DNA from: Ampelocalamus luodianensis
Lineage: Eukaryota; Streptophyta; Magnoliopsida; Poales; Poaceae
Assembly (NCBI GenBank): GCA_036346255.1
Contig: JAYEVH010000370.1
Coordinates: 424,611-488,610 of the forward strand
Direction: 5' to 3'
DNA length: 64,000 bases
Shown: piece after piece, positions 9,736-21,700 of the stretch
Numbering within the stretch: the stretch's first letter is position 1
Layout: each line of letters begins with the position of its first letter
The notes under the pieces: generated by a model
What the model was told of the DNA's origin: nothing
Seen by the model: the letters and a program-made list of their open reading frames with translations, nothing else
Database searches by the model: none
Made by a program: the position numbers and the translations under genes

Positions 9736-12700
9736 TGTCAGACCCGGGAATTAATACTCCCGAATCCTCTGTGCATTTCTGAACTAGTCCCATGATCAGT
9801 AGCTAGTTCACACAGTAAACAAATATGGTACCAAATTCATATCACAACTTTATTAATAAATATCACAACTTTATTAATAAATACCAACAGAGTTGATTAC
9901 AAAGGAGGCTTACAGGCCAACAATAAAATAAACACAGCGGAAGACGAAGAAGTAGTAGGGTTCAGCAATCTGCCACAGGCAATCGACTAGGGTAGCGGCC
10001 TAGTCGTCGAGATCCACACCGGTAGCAAAGTCCTTCTCCTCTGAAATTTATTTGCATGAAGCAAGGATGAGCACAACTTCCGTGCTCGCAAGTTACACCC
10101 GTCAAATAACAGAATGACATGCATATATGGATGTAACAAAGGATGGCTTATGGGTTGATTTGCATAAAGCAGCATTTTCTTTAAATATTTATACTAAGTT
10201 CCAAAGCAGTTATTCTATAACTACAAATTATTTTATAAATTCTCACTTTTATAGTCAGATAACATTCACACATGAATGGTGAAGGATATCCTCCTATCAC
10301 ATGGCTCCCTGCCCAATTCCCATCTGGGTAAACCAGTTTTGAAGAAGTTTTTTTCAAACAAAACCAAAGTCTAACTTTGAGCAGTTCGGCCAGCATGTCC
10401 ATAACCGTGGACACAGCTATTCGAATAGTTTTACACTCTGCAGAGGTTGTACAGCTTTACCCACATGACAAGACTTCTCTAGTTTGTCCGGCATATATCT
10501 ATGCCACCGCCACTACCTTTGCAAGCAGTCTAGAGCACGTGTCAAGACCTTTACAAGCGTCATTCCACCGTAGTTACCCTCGCTAAGGTTTCGCCACCCC
10601 TTTGGAATAAAGACCTCGGGTTCAGCCCCTCTTGCGCTAGGTGGGATGACATAAGTCGTAACATGACTACCCATTGCATCATGAGGGAGCGACCACGGTG
10701 GAACATTACAGATTAATTAGCCAGGTCCTACTCCCCACACTGAGGACATGTGGTGGTACGGTATGGCTTAGCATCATACACTCGAAGACCGGTCCTAAAC
10801 TGACTTGGGCAACTTTCCAACAAAACCCATGGGCCTCAACCATACCCGATTGAGCCCGTACATAAACTTGCACCCACCGAACATCCATTATGCCCAAGTC
10901 CAAACCATTTTCATTTATTTCAATTTTTTCAAAGTCATAAACTTTCATAACATACCGATGCCATGGATACAATTTAAACAACAATTGATTTCTGGCTGAA
11001 ATTCCCCAAAATAAACATGTTTGGTCTATAAGCGTTGCTAAGCCTGATTTTTCTCAAAATGTTCTAGTTCATACTATTGTATCAATCAGGTTTTACCTAT
11101 GGTGACAATATGTTTGCTTCAATTATCAAAATTGGTCATACAAAGGAGTTTAGGCATAACTATATATTTAAAGCAGGAATTTAAATTATTGATATAAATA
11201 AGCATGCAATAATAATTTAAAACAGAATATAAATAATATGAAATAATGGGATCGATATGATCAAGGGTATAACTTGCCTTGCTTGACGAGGTGATGTTGT
11301 TTTCCTTAACAGATCACCTGGTACTGAGGTGATGTTGTTTTCCTTAACAGGTCACCTAGTACTCACAAGTACTTTCTTCAGGTAGTCCAAGTGTACAATC
11401 ACGATGATCATACAGTCAAAATCAATCTTCTTATGAGTTCTTCAAACGATGTCGAAATCTGACTCTCCGAAGTCGTCGAAATCTAATCGCGAAATAAGCC
11501 AAATTCAAATAAAATTCAAATAACAATTCAAATGAACTCCAAATTAAATAATTTTGGTTTGGTTAGCTAGATCTTGAATTTAGACAAATTTAGAAATTTG
11601 AATGGGTTCAATCGGAGTTCAGATGCAAAAGATATGAGCTCTGGAAGTTTCAAATCACATGAAATAATAAAATTAGGGTTTTTCTGAATTTTGTGAATTA
11701 TTTCTCTATAGGAAAAGGCTTTATTGCGCAATGATGACATCAGCCCTCCGAAAATGATTTTCCAGTCGATTTATTTCTTTAAAGAAAATCAATAGAACCA
11801 CTAACATGTGGGACCCACAAGTCAGTGACTCGGCTTACGGTGAACCAAGTTCACCGAGCCATGGATCTGAGCTAGTCGCTGAGGTGGCACGCGGCTGCTG
11901 AGTTGGTGCTGACTGGGCTGACACGCATACACACGTACTGACATGGCGATGATGTGGCATGCACATGGTGCCACATGGACGGCTACGTCAGCGCCGACGG
12001 GGGTGGTGCTCGGGGCCCGATGGTGCCGGCGAACGGCGGTCCAGCGAGGGTGCCAAAATGGAGAGGGAAGTGCGAGGAGTGCGATGCTCACCAAAACAGC
12101 GGCGGAACGAGGGGTTTTGACCGCTGGCGACGAGCTTTGGCGGTGGTAGCTATAGGGCTCCGACGAAGAGGGTGCTCCGGTGGTCCTCCGTCGAAGTGGG
12201 TGCGCGCACGGGGTAGTAGGCGTCGCGGCGATGTCGAAGAGGGGGTCGAGGTGGCCGGAGCGGACTCGACGACGCCGGAGAAGACGATGGACCAAGCTTC
12301 GGTGGCGCGACGGGAAACTCGAATTCCGGCCGCTTGGGAGGGGAAGGGGAGAGGTGGATGGTGGGAGTGAGTTGCGGATGGAAGGGGCACGGCGTGCTCC
12401 CTTTTATAGGGCCGGAGGAGGCCGGAGGCGGGAGGTCGGGCGCGGGGAAGGTGGCGGCGATGGGGCATTCCCGGCGATTTCGTGCGAGATGGAGGGGGAA
12501 ACGGTCGAGAGGAGGGGCGGCGTGATTAGGGGAAGTCAATGCGCGTATTCACGCGGGAAATGGAGGCGAGAATCACGGCGGAGACGAGCTCCTCACGGGC
12601 TGCGCGAGGAAGAAAGGGGCGGGCAAGAAAGGCGTGAGCCGTTGGAGGGGGATCCGATGGCTGAGAGTTGCGCGAGGTGGCGTGGGGGCTCCCTGGCCGT

Positions 12701-13444
12701 TCGATTTAGATCGCGCGGTTCACAACAAGAGGGTGTTCGGACCCCCCGAAGGTTCATCAAGATCTGACCGTGGATTCTTGATCCAACGGTCGAGATTGCG
12801 TACGGTGAAGAGAGAAGGAGAGAGGTGCGGGCGGCGGTTGGATTTGCATCCAACGGTGCGGGGGAGGTAGGTGACGTGGAGATTTCTTGGCCGTTGGATG
12901 GGGATCCAACGGCTGAGGAAGAGAGGGAGCGGCTGGCGGCTGGGCTGAGGTGGAGCGGGCCGAATGGGGCGGAAGCATGCGGGAAAAGACTGGGCTGAAC
13001 CAGATTCGGCCCAAAGCATTTTAGGGGTTTTATAAATGATTTCTCAATTGATTTAATATGATTAATTAGAAAGGGCTTTATAAAATAGCAGAATAAATCC
13101 GAAAATTATGAGAAAATTCACAGAAATTCCCTTATTTATTTTGGACTTAATAAAACTATTTCCAACTCATAATTGGCTATTAATTTTGCAAAATAAATTG
13201 TTTTGGCTTTAAAATATTTAGGAAAAAAACTTTTAAAATCTCAGAAAATTCTAGAATTAACTAAATTTTTATTTTTCAGATCCAACCAAATAAAACTTCA
13301 AGAACCTCAACTAAATTTTAAATTTTGACTTTTAAAACTTCAGAAATTCCAATAAAACAATAGAACTCTTTCAAATTTCAGAAAATCCAAATAAACAATA
13401 ACTTTATTTATTTTATTTTGGCAACAACACTTTGGGATGTTACA
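9736..13444 (-). repeat. Solo LTR copy 1 (3.7-kb LTR family), minus orientation
   Basis: Read on the minus strand it starts TGTAACATCCCAAAG and ends with the complement of TGTCAGACCCGGG, i.e. TG...CA. It is flanked by GCAAC (9731-9735) and GTAAC (13445-13449), a 5-bp target duplication with one mismatch. Its terminal sequences match copies at 18759-22413 and 34283-37846. The minus strand has a TATA box (CCTATAAAAG, 12401-12410) at the head of a GC-rich leader. Small internal tandem repeats lie at 9841-9882 (about 21 bp x2) and 11288-11363 (about 38 bp x2). No gag or pol is present, so I read it as a solo LTR rather than a full element. Confidence 0.78.
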
Positions 13445-15144
13445 GTAACAACCCAAAATCCATAAGTTGGATTAGTTAAGCATCTAATGTGCATTTGTAA
13501 AATTTTGGACTTTTTAAAACTTTTTGTGTAACCCATATGTTGAGAATCCTGTGATAGTTGAAGACTAGAATTTAAAACCTAGTAATCCAATACTCTTTCT
13601 CCCATTCAAAAGCTCAATTTGAAACCGGAGCAAAACTAAAAGGGTTTCAAGTGTGAGAATATTTTAGTTGGATTCTATATTCTCTGATATGCTTGTTTGA
13701 ATTTTTTTTGGATTTTTGGTGGTTATTTGGTTCCCTATTTATTTTGGTTGTTCAATTTTGAATTTGAATTTAGAACACAAACCTAATAGGTAAATAAAAC
13801 AAATGGGATTGAAAATTGATAACTAAAAATCTAGACTCAGCATAATTGTTCTAAGTATATATTGAGGAATTAATTAAAACGAGTTTTGCAATTTTCTCAC
13901 ATCAAGTAATAATAATCAATATTAAATCGAATGGTTTGAAAGACTGCATTTAAATTAAATCGATTTCTTGTTTTCGTATGCATTTCAAAAATCATATCAT
14001 TATGCATACATTAGTATCACCGTTCTCATTTTCCAGTTTGACCGACCCAGGTGAAACGCATGTGTGTCCCGTCTTTTCCAGTCATTCCCCTTTTTCCTTC
14101 TCTGCTAACTCCTTCCCGCCTCTCTCCATTAAATCTCATCCAAAAACTCAAAACTAAGCCATGCATGTCATACCACCGCGATCCTCATCGCACGACCAAC
14201 CCATTTATGTATTTTGTTTTCACATGCATGACAGTTTGAGCGAATTCGCAAAAAGGAGAAAAAAAAAGTAGCAGATAAAAACACGTGCGTGTCCATTCTC
14301 TTCCCCAATTTCTCTCCTCGCAATCTCCACAAAAAAAAAACTCAAATTCAAGCTTTGCATGTTATATTATTGCGTTCGTCGTCGTGCAAGCATTTTATTT
14401 TCGCAAACGGATCCTGCATACGAGGTCGAGCGAATTGAAAAAGTAAGAAAGAAGTACACTGCTATTTATTCCACTACCATTTCTTTTCTCTCCAATTCAC
14501 TGCCCATTTCCTCACCCCAACCGAAGACAACCAGTCAACCCCCTGCCAACTCCATCCTCTCATGCCATCTTTCGTTTGTTTATTCATTCAACCATTGCTC
14601 AATTGCCTCAACGGAAACCAGCCCATTCCCTGCCATTCCTTTTCCCCAGCCGAGTGACAACCCCACCCACTGCCATTTGCTTTTTCTCCTCAACTCCCCA
14701 GCCGAACCTACCACCCTGGCTCCATTTTCCTCTCCACGCCACCTTTGCTTCTCCCTCACAGAACAAGCAAACTCCCTGCACTTCTAGTCCACTTCTAGTG
14801 CCCAAGTTTAGTACATATTCATCTCAAATACTTCTCTCCTTCCAATCACTCCCAAGAACACAAAATCAATCTTTGCATGTCACGCCATGGTGTTCCTCAT
14901 CTCATAAGCTTCCTACCCATGTGTTTAGATTTCTCATGCGAGTTGGTTTGAATGTTTTGCAAGAAGAGAGGAGGTGACGCACTATAGCAGCTTGAAGAAG
15001 GCATGCATGCAGCCGGCCAGCTAGTAGTGCGCGCTGCAAGCAAGCAATAGCAGCAGCGGATCGGTGGTGCTGGCGCATGCAGTAGCTAAGGCAGTGCAGT
15101 GGCTTGATGTGGCAGCGGGAGTGTATGGCATTACATCTGGCGCA
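13445..15144 (+). repeat. Probable LTR or TE fragment split by solo LTR copy 1
   Basis: The gag sequence stops at 9729, followed by TGCAAC and solo LTR copy 1, and then by GTAACAACCCAAAATCC. Removing copy 1 gives TGCAACAACCCAAAATCC, a typical plant LTR start. The body is AT-rich to about 14040 and pyrimidine-rich afterwards. It contains three diverged copies of a motif with TTTGCATGT...CGAATT-type sequence near 14138, 14345 and 14870. A possible end is the CA at 15143-15144, followed by GGCAG (15145-15149), which equals the 5 bp before the insertion (9725-9729). However, gag does not clearly resume beyond it, so the right end is tentative. Confidence 0.4.
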
Positions 15145-15318
15145 GGCAGCACGCGCTGCATCTGTCCGGCGTGGCGGCGTGGCCTACGGCCGAACGAAGA
15201 CGGCGGCGAAGGAGCAGCGGCATGCACACGGCAGCCGGGCCCACGGCGGCGTCGCCCCGGTGGTGGACGAGCCCGGCGTGGCCAAAGGCGAGGGAGCACG
15301 ACGGAGGAGGGCTAGTCC
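15145..15318. other. GC-rich spacer before the integrase remnant
   Basis: Short GC-rich segment, open in several frames but without recognisable gag, protease or reverse transcriptase motifs. The deletion that removed protease to RNase H probably has a breakpoint here. Confidence 0.4.
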
Positions 15319-16349
15319 CTCATGAGGGACATCCATGAGGGCCCTTGCGAAGTGCACCAAGCTCCCAGGGGCCTCGTGGCAAGGGCCTTTCGCCAGAGCC
15401 TGTACTGGCCAACAGCGTTGCCTGATGCACAGGAGCTCGTCCAACACTGCCACAGGTGCCAATGGGCCGGCTGGCATGTGAAGGCACCAGCTATCCCATT
15501 GCAACCACTGTCCCTAGTCTGGCCCTTCACACTACCATGGGGCCTCGACCTCATTGGCCCATTCCTGGTGGCCAAGGGCAATCTGCTCTTCGCCTTTGTC
15601 GTCATTGAGTACTTCTCAAGATGGATAAAGGCAAGTCGGTACCGAAAATTACCGCCGCAATAGCCCAGCGCTTCATATGGAAAAACATCATCTGCAGGTA
15701 GGGGGTACCGGCCAACATCATCACTGACAATGGAACCCAGTTCGACTTTGCGCACTTCAAAGCATTCAAGGCCTAGGAGCAAGAATATGCTTAGCATCGG
15801 TAGGTCACCCGAAGGCCAATGGAGTGGTCAAGCGAGCCAATGGCAGCATACGAGAGGGGTTGATGAAGCACCTCGTTTGTATTCCAAAGGGCCTTTGGCC
15901 CGAAGAGCTCCTCAAAGCTCTATGGGCATTCTGTACTTCACCAAATCGAGCCACCGACTTCTCATCATTCAAACTCGTCTTGGGCGACGAAGCAATGACT
16001 CTAGGAGAACTTGCGGCAAGGTCCCTTTGCACCATGTCGAAGGGAGAGCCTACGGAACGAGAAGTATCCTTAGACCACTTAGAAGAAAACTGCGTATAGG
16101 CCGTTACAACTATGGCCACATATGACGTGGGCGTCGCGGCAGCATACAACAAAAAAGTCAGGGCCCAACAACATGGTCCTCAAGCGCCTCGCGAATCCTG
16201 CAACCGCGGGCAAGCTTGGGTCCAAATGGGAAGGCCCATACATAATCACCAGCACAACAAGAGAAGCATCATACTACCTTGCATCACCAGAGGAACAACA
16301 GCCGGATCACACGTTGAACGCTAAAAACCTCCGCAAGATCTATCCCTAG
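15319..16349 (+). pseudogene. Gypsy integrase remnant
   Basis: Integrase inserts the cDNA copy. The N-terminal HHCC finger is visible (RDIHEGPCEVH, then HCHRCQ, 15322-15465). The catalytic core follows (WPFTLPWGLDLIGPF, first Asp, 15523-15560; the second-Asp motif IITDNGTQF at about 15717-15743). The frame is broken between them near 15650-15780 and again after 15890. The C-terminal domain is recognisable (GKLGSKWEGPYIIT... to NLRKIYP, about 16200-16349). Several frameshifts and stops make it non-functional. No reverse transcriptase precedes it. Confidence 0.82.
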
Positions 16350-16509
16350 GGTCAACAATGTAAAAATACGGCTACGCCTGGACATCCACCACTTGCCATC
16401 CCTCAACGACAGAGGCATGCACAAAGCAGATGTATGTCTTTTGGGCATTTTGTACCCGTCCAATAAAACGGACACTCAGGAACATACTAACTCACTCCCA
16501 CAAGTGTGT

Positions 16510-16990
16510 AGTGTATAAACAAAGACACCGCGCATGACTCAACAGCCCTAGTGCACACCGATGCCCCCCCCCGCAAGCATGAGTGTACAAACGAGTATAC
16601 CGAGCATGGCTCATCAGCCCTGGTGCACACAATGCCCCCGTAGGAACAAGTGTATAAACAAAGACACCGTGCATCGCTCATCATCCCTGGTGTGCACCGA
16701 TGCCCCCCGCAGGCACGAGTGTATAAACGAAGACACCGTGCATGGCTCATCAGCCTCGGTGCGCACCGATGCCCCCCGCATGCACGAGTATATAAACAAA
16801 GACACCACGCATGGATCATCAGCCCCGATGCACACCGAGGCCCCCCACAGGCACGAGTGTATAAATGAGAACACCACGCATGGCTTATTTGCCCCGGTGC
16901 ACACCGATGCCCCATGCATGCACAAGTGTATAGACGAAGCCGCCGCACATAGCTCAGGCCCCGGCACACAATACCTGGCCCCAAGCACCA
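16510..16990. repeat. Tandem array, 69-bp period, about 7 units
   Basis: The anchor GTGTATAAAC or its variants recurs at about 16583, 16650, 16719, 16788, 16857 and 16926, a spacing of 69 bp (67 bp for the first interval). Each unit contains a block like CACCGATGCCCCCCGC. Because 69 is divisible by 3 and stops are absent, the array is open in at least one plus frame and two minus frames, giving repetitive 23-residue translations. It sits just downstream of the integrase remnant in the Tat spacer. Confidence 0.88.
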
Positions 16991-17004
16991 AAACATGCTG
17001 GGGG

Positions 17005-18325
17005 GATAGCGTCGACCTTCGCCTATCCCCCTCGCAAAAGTTAGGGCTCCTCCAGAGCCCTATCTAAAAAAGTATGGGGAATAGCGCTAGGCTTCGCCTT
17101 CCTCTCGAAAAAGTTAGGGTTCCCCAGAGCCCCATCTAAAAAAGTATGGGAGACGGCGCTAGGCTTCGTCTTCCCTTGCAAAAGTGAGGGCTCCCCAGAG
17201 CCCTATCTAAAAAGTTATGGGGATAGCGTTAGGCTTCGTCTCCCCCCGCGCAGAAGTTAGGGCTCCCCCGGAGGCCTATCTAAAAAAGTATGGGGGACGG
17301 CGTTAAAATTATGGGGATAGCGTTAGGCTTCGTCTCCCCCCGCGCAGAAGTTAGGGCTCCCCCGGAGGCCTATCTAAAAAAGTATGGGGGACGGCGTTAG
17401 GCTTCGCCGCCTCCTCGCACAAGTTAGGGCTTCCCGTAGCCCTATCTAAAAAGTATGGGGACAACGCTAGGCTTCGCCTCCAACCGCGCAGAAGTTAGGG
17501 CTCCCCCGGAGCCCTATCTAAAAAGGTATGGGGGACGATGCTAGGCTTCCCCCCGGCGCAGAAGTTAGGGCTCCCCCAGAGCCCTATCTAAAAATGTATG
17601 GGGGATGGCGCTAGGCTTTGCTTTCCCCCTCGTAAAAGTTAGGGCTCCCCGGAGTCCTATCTAAAAAAGTATGGGGGACGGTGCTACGCTTCGCCTCTCC
17701 CGCATAGAAGTTAGGGCTCATCCGGAGTCCTATCTAAAAAAGTATGAAGGACGGCGCTAGACTTCGCCTCCCTCTCGGGATAATTAGGGCTCCCCTGGAG
17801 CCTTATCTGAAAAAGTATTGGGGACGGCACTAGGCTTCATCTCCCCCTCGAAAAAGTTAGGGGTCCCCCGGAGCCCTATCTAAAAATGTATGGGGACGAC
17901 TCTAGGTTTCGCCTCCCCCCTCGGAAAAGTTAGGGCTCCCTTGGAGCCCTATCTAAAAAAGTATGGGGGACGACGCTAGTTTTCGCCTCCTCACTCGAAA
18001 AAGTTAGGGCTTCCCCGGAGCCCTATCTAAAAACGTATGGGGATGGCGCTAGGTTTCACCTCCCCCTTGGAAAAGTTAGAGCTCCCCGGAGCCTTATCTA
18101 AAAAACTATAGGGAACGGCGCTAGGTTTTGCCTCATCCCTCAAAAAAGTTAGGGCTCCCTCGGAGCCCTATCTAAAAAAGTATAGGGATGGCGCTGTGCT
18201 TCGCCTCCCCCCTCGCAAAAGTTAGGGCTCCCTAGAGCCCTATCTAAAAAACTACAGGGGACGACGCTAGGTTTCACCTCCCCTCGCACAGAAGTTAGGG
18301 CTCCCTCGGAGCCCTAGCAAAACAA
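17005..18325. repeat. Tandem array, about 72-bp period, about 18 hairpin-bearing units
   Basis: TTAGGGCTCC or close variants recur at 17041, 17114, 17185, 17257, 17351, 17424, 17494, 17564, 17639, 17711, 17784 and 17857, and continue to about 18320, with a usual spacing of 70-75 bp. Each unit has an inverted repeat (AGGGCTCC, 3-5 bases, GGAGCCCT), then TATCTAAAAAAGTATGGGG and GCTAGGCTTCGCC. Units at about 17215-17305 and 17309-17398 are virtually identical over 90 bp, pointing to a recent unequal exchange. Confidence 0.9.
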
Positions 18326-18470
18326 CAAGAAGAAAAAAGAAGCGAAATCAAACTAGGACAAATGCATGCATATGCCAACATGCTACACTTTATTCATCAC
18401 AATTATAGGTACACAAAGTACATACAGCGGACGCTCGCCACAATTAAAAAAAAACGGCGTGCCAAAACGA

Positions 18471-18758
18471 CTAAGGTGCCTCGGCAGATATCACGCTCGT
18501 ACGCAGTAGCCACACACCCAGCTCCTTATCGGACGGTCCGTTACTCATAAACTTCAGGTAATCCCTCTCTGCGCTCCAATCATATGCTGCCCCAGAGGAT
18601 CCTTCACAAGAGCCCCTTGGGGAAGGAGCAGCAGATTTGGTAAACGACGTGGGGCCTTTAGCCGGGGTCGTACTATCTCGAAGCGCCCAGAAGCGAGCCA
18701 TTTCGTCACATGCCGCCGCAGCCTTATGCTGCCGAAACAGCCAGAACTCCTCTATGGT
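18471..18758 (-). pseudogene. Antisense ORF of the Tat element, C-terminal part
   Basis: The minus strand is open with a Ser/Pro/Gly-rich tail (MARFWALRDSTTPAKG... to ISAEAP). Upstream on the minus strand it continues as EEFWLFRQHKAAAACDE up to the solo LTR at 18759. The same frame resumes beyond that LTR at 22414 (reading LVNAEGTIEE across the ATGGT target site), so the ORF was intact here before the insertion. Antisense ORFs between integrase and 3' LTR are known in Tat elements; their function is unknown. Confidence 0.5.
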
Positions 18759-21700
18759 TGTAACATCCCGTTTTCAACACGGGAATAGTAATTACTTTGG
18801 TTCTTGAGTTCACAATCATATTTCAAATTAGCCAGTAATTTCAAAAAAAAATCTCCTAGGTGGTATTTAAATTCGGGTTTGTGTTTGAAACCTTTTTGCA
18901 AATTCCCGAATTCAAATTTCAGTTTGAATTCTCTTTTTCGGTTTTGTTTCTCTTTTCTCTCCCTTCCTCCCCCTTTTTGCCTCCGGCTGCCCCCTCCTCT
19001 TGTCTTCTTCCCCCTGACGTCTTCCTCCTCCAGCCGCAGCAGTGCCTCCCTCCCTCCCTCGCGTGCCCTGCTATGCCGCCTGCTCCTCCCTCAAGCGCAC
19101 GCCACCTCCTCTGGCCCTCTGCCGCTCCCTGCTGCTCCAGAGCACGCCTCTGCGCCCTCGCCGCGCACTCAAGCACCCACACCGCCTGAGGCTCCGCACA
19201 CGCCACTCTCTGCTGCAGCTTGTGCCGCCCTGGCACCAAAGCCGTGCGTCGCGCACCTACTCCGCCTGAGCCGCTCTCGTGTGCCACTGCCACCCACGAG
19301 CACCTACGCCCGGTCGTCAGTGCCTCCTGCCACCCGCGTGCGCCCGCTGCAGCTCCTCCAGCTCCCTGCCACCCGCGCCAACGGCTCTCCCCATCACAAG
19401 CTATAAGAGAGCTCGAGCTCCCTCCTTTCTTCCCCCTCCATCACCCGAGCGCCCTGAAGAACGCCCGCTGCTCCCGTTTTGCTTTGGCCGCGTCACCTCG
19501 CCAGCAAAACGCCCTCTCCAGTGAGCTTTTCGCCCGGCTCACCCCGTCGCGATGCGCCTCCTGAGGCCCCCAAGCTTTCCCTCACCTCGCCTTGCTTCTA
19601 CTGCCCGCGCCCTTGCCCCTTCCTCCTTCGCCCAGCTAGCACAAGAGCAGAGTTCCCGCTCCCATTTTGTTGTGGCTGCGCTGCCTCCCCATCGCCTCGC
19701 CGCTCCAGCCCCGCCACCACCCCGCCGACCCCGTCACAAGGAGCCACCGGAGCCGAGGACTCCATCCCCCACCACCCCTCTCCCTCCCCGCCACTGAGGA
19801 CCTCCACCACCGGCGCCCTTTCTCCTCCCACCCGGTCACGCCGCCCCACCGATTCGGCCGCCCCCGAGCTGCTCCGACCTTGCCGCCGGCTTCCTTACCC
19901 CCGGACGCAGCCGGAGCGTGTGCCATCTCCTTCCCAGCATCGACGGTTTGCCCACGCCTCCATGCCCGTGCGCCCACCGCCGCCTTGTTGCCTCGCCACC
20001 GTCGCTCCCGCCCCTCTCCGGCGCCGCCGCCACCGCCAGTAGGGTCGCCACCCTCTTGGGGCCCCATTCCGCCCGCTCACCGGCCGCCCTGCTGCCCACG
20101 TCGCCGGCGCCGCCACCGCCCCCAATGCCGCCCGAGCCCTCCCCTGTTTCCTCTGATGAAGCTCTTCTGTGCTTGGAGTCAATACCCATGTGACCCCACT
20201 TGTCAAAGGCCCATGGCCTTCTATCTCTCCCCTTGTCTCCCTTCCAAGTGGGCCATGCCACAATAAACCCCCATGGACCCATGCGCATGGACTTGGTCCA
20301 TGTACTGTGGAGTGCACCCAGATCTCTCTCCTCTCTTTTCCTTTTTATTTAATTCCATTTCAAACTTCGAAAGTCTCGTTCTCCCTCGTCGTAACTCCTA
20401 AAATTATAAAATTAGTTCCTAAATTTTTGTAAATTCAAGATCTTGCTAATAGCATAGATCTTGTTTAATTTGAAGTTCATTTGCTATTTTATTTGTATTT
20501 ATTTGCTCTTGTTGCTTGTTGTTTGTTTTTTCGGTACTCCGCCCGCGTAGAGTTCGAAGACGCCGAAGATCTCCAGGGTGATCAAGAACAAGACTATCAG
20601 GACCCTCTTCCCTACAACCTAGGCGAGTCAACACTTTGATCATATTGAACCTACATTTTATGCAAATTATGTTCTTTTAAAATATCAAATTGCATGCTTT
20701 AATTCTCTTATGCAAATGTATGTTAAAAACCCTAAGGTAGTTAAATGTCAACTTGATGTTTAATTATTAATACACCATCCCTTGATAATTGAATTACCTT
20801 AAGCCTTTGTCACCCTAGTAATTATTTGGTATTTATACTAGTATAGGCTATACTTAAGCGCCATGCTAGTCTTGCTTAAGTATCGGGGTATTATCTACCT
20901 CATTCATCATCTTTTAAAAATGAACATGGTTTTGGGCAGTCATTGGAAGTAAATGACTGAGATGGTTGTGTTGATTATTTTCCTACCTCCCAAAAACCCT
21001 AAGAATTGCTTATTACATCTGGGCGGATGGTATGATGGATGGTATGTTGGTGGGTGCTAATGCAGCCCAAGGAATGTTGGTTTGTGGTTGGTATGTGGCA
21101 TGAACCGCCCAGATGGTCCCTAAGGACTTAATCCTGTGATGACCTCCCAATGTAAAACAGTACAACCACATGTCTATAATGGTGTCGACCTAGCTAAATA
21201 ATTTGTATCTGTTAGTACGAGTTGCACCAGGCAGATGACTCGTAACGCCATAAGCCTTCGTGGTTATGGGTTGGAGTGTACGGCCTACGGGTCTATGTGA
21301 GCGTAAGTCGTGTGGCGCAAGAGGGGGTCTGGGAAAAGGGGTTGACGGGTCTATGTGAGCGTAACCCTTCTCAGGTGAAACCTTAGCGGGTGTAACAAAT
21401 ACTGGTGGACACATTGTAAAGGCCTTGTGACGATCTCCCCTTGACTCACATGTCTACGGGAACATGTGTTCATGTCAAAATGATTGTCTCTTGTGGGAAA
21501 AGTGTACAACCTCTGCAGAGTGTAATGAACTGTTCGAATAGCCGTGCCCACGGTCAAGGGCGGACATGGGAACTTACATGAGTTAGTTCTATTTATAAAA
21601 CTTTGTGGGTGGGATAAAATGTGTTGGGTCGTTGTGACCCTTGTTTTGGTTTTTCCCTGGGTGGATGTACCCCAGTGGTGGTAAGTGGTGGATGTAACCA

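Noticed and set aside
11822..12870. Overlapping open frames of 80-195 codons on both strands, seemingly genes
   Set aside because: They fall in the GC-rich leader of solo LTR copy 1 and lack any recognisable domain.
16487..17067. Long open frames on both strands (125-169 codons) with Cys/His-rich repetitive translation resembling a repeat protein
   Set aside because: They coincide with the 69-bp tandem array; several frames are open simultaneously, so they follow from a period divisible by 3, not from coding selection.
16500..18330. Possible CRISPR-like array, given regular repeats with small palindromes
   Set aside because: Units are contiguous degenerate tandem copies with no unique spacers, and the host is a plant.
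18804..20432. Long Pro/Ser/Arg-rich frames that could suggest a proline-rich protein
   Set aside because: Low-complexity CCTCC-rich sequence inside solo LTR copy 2; the other strand is equally open.
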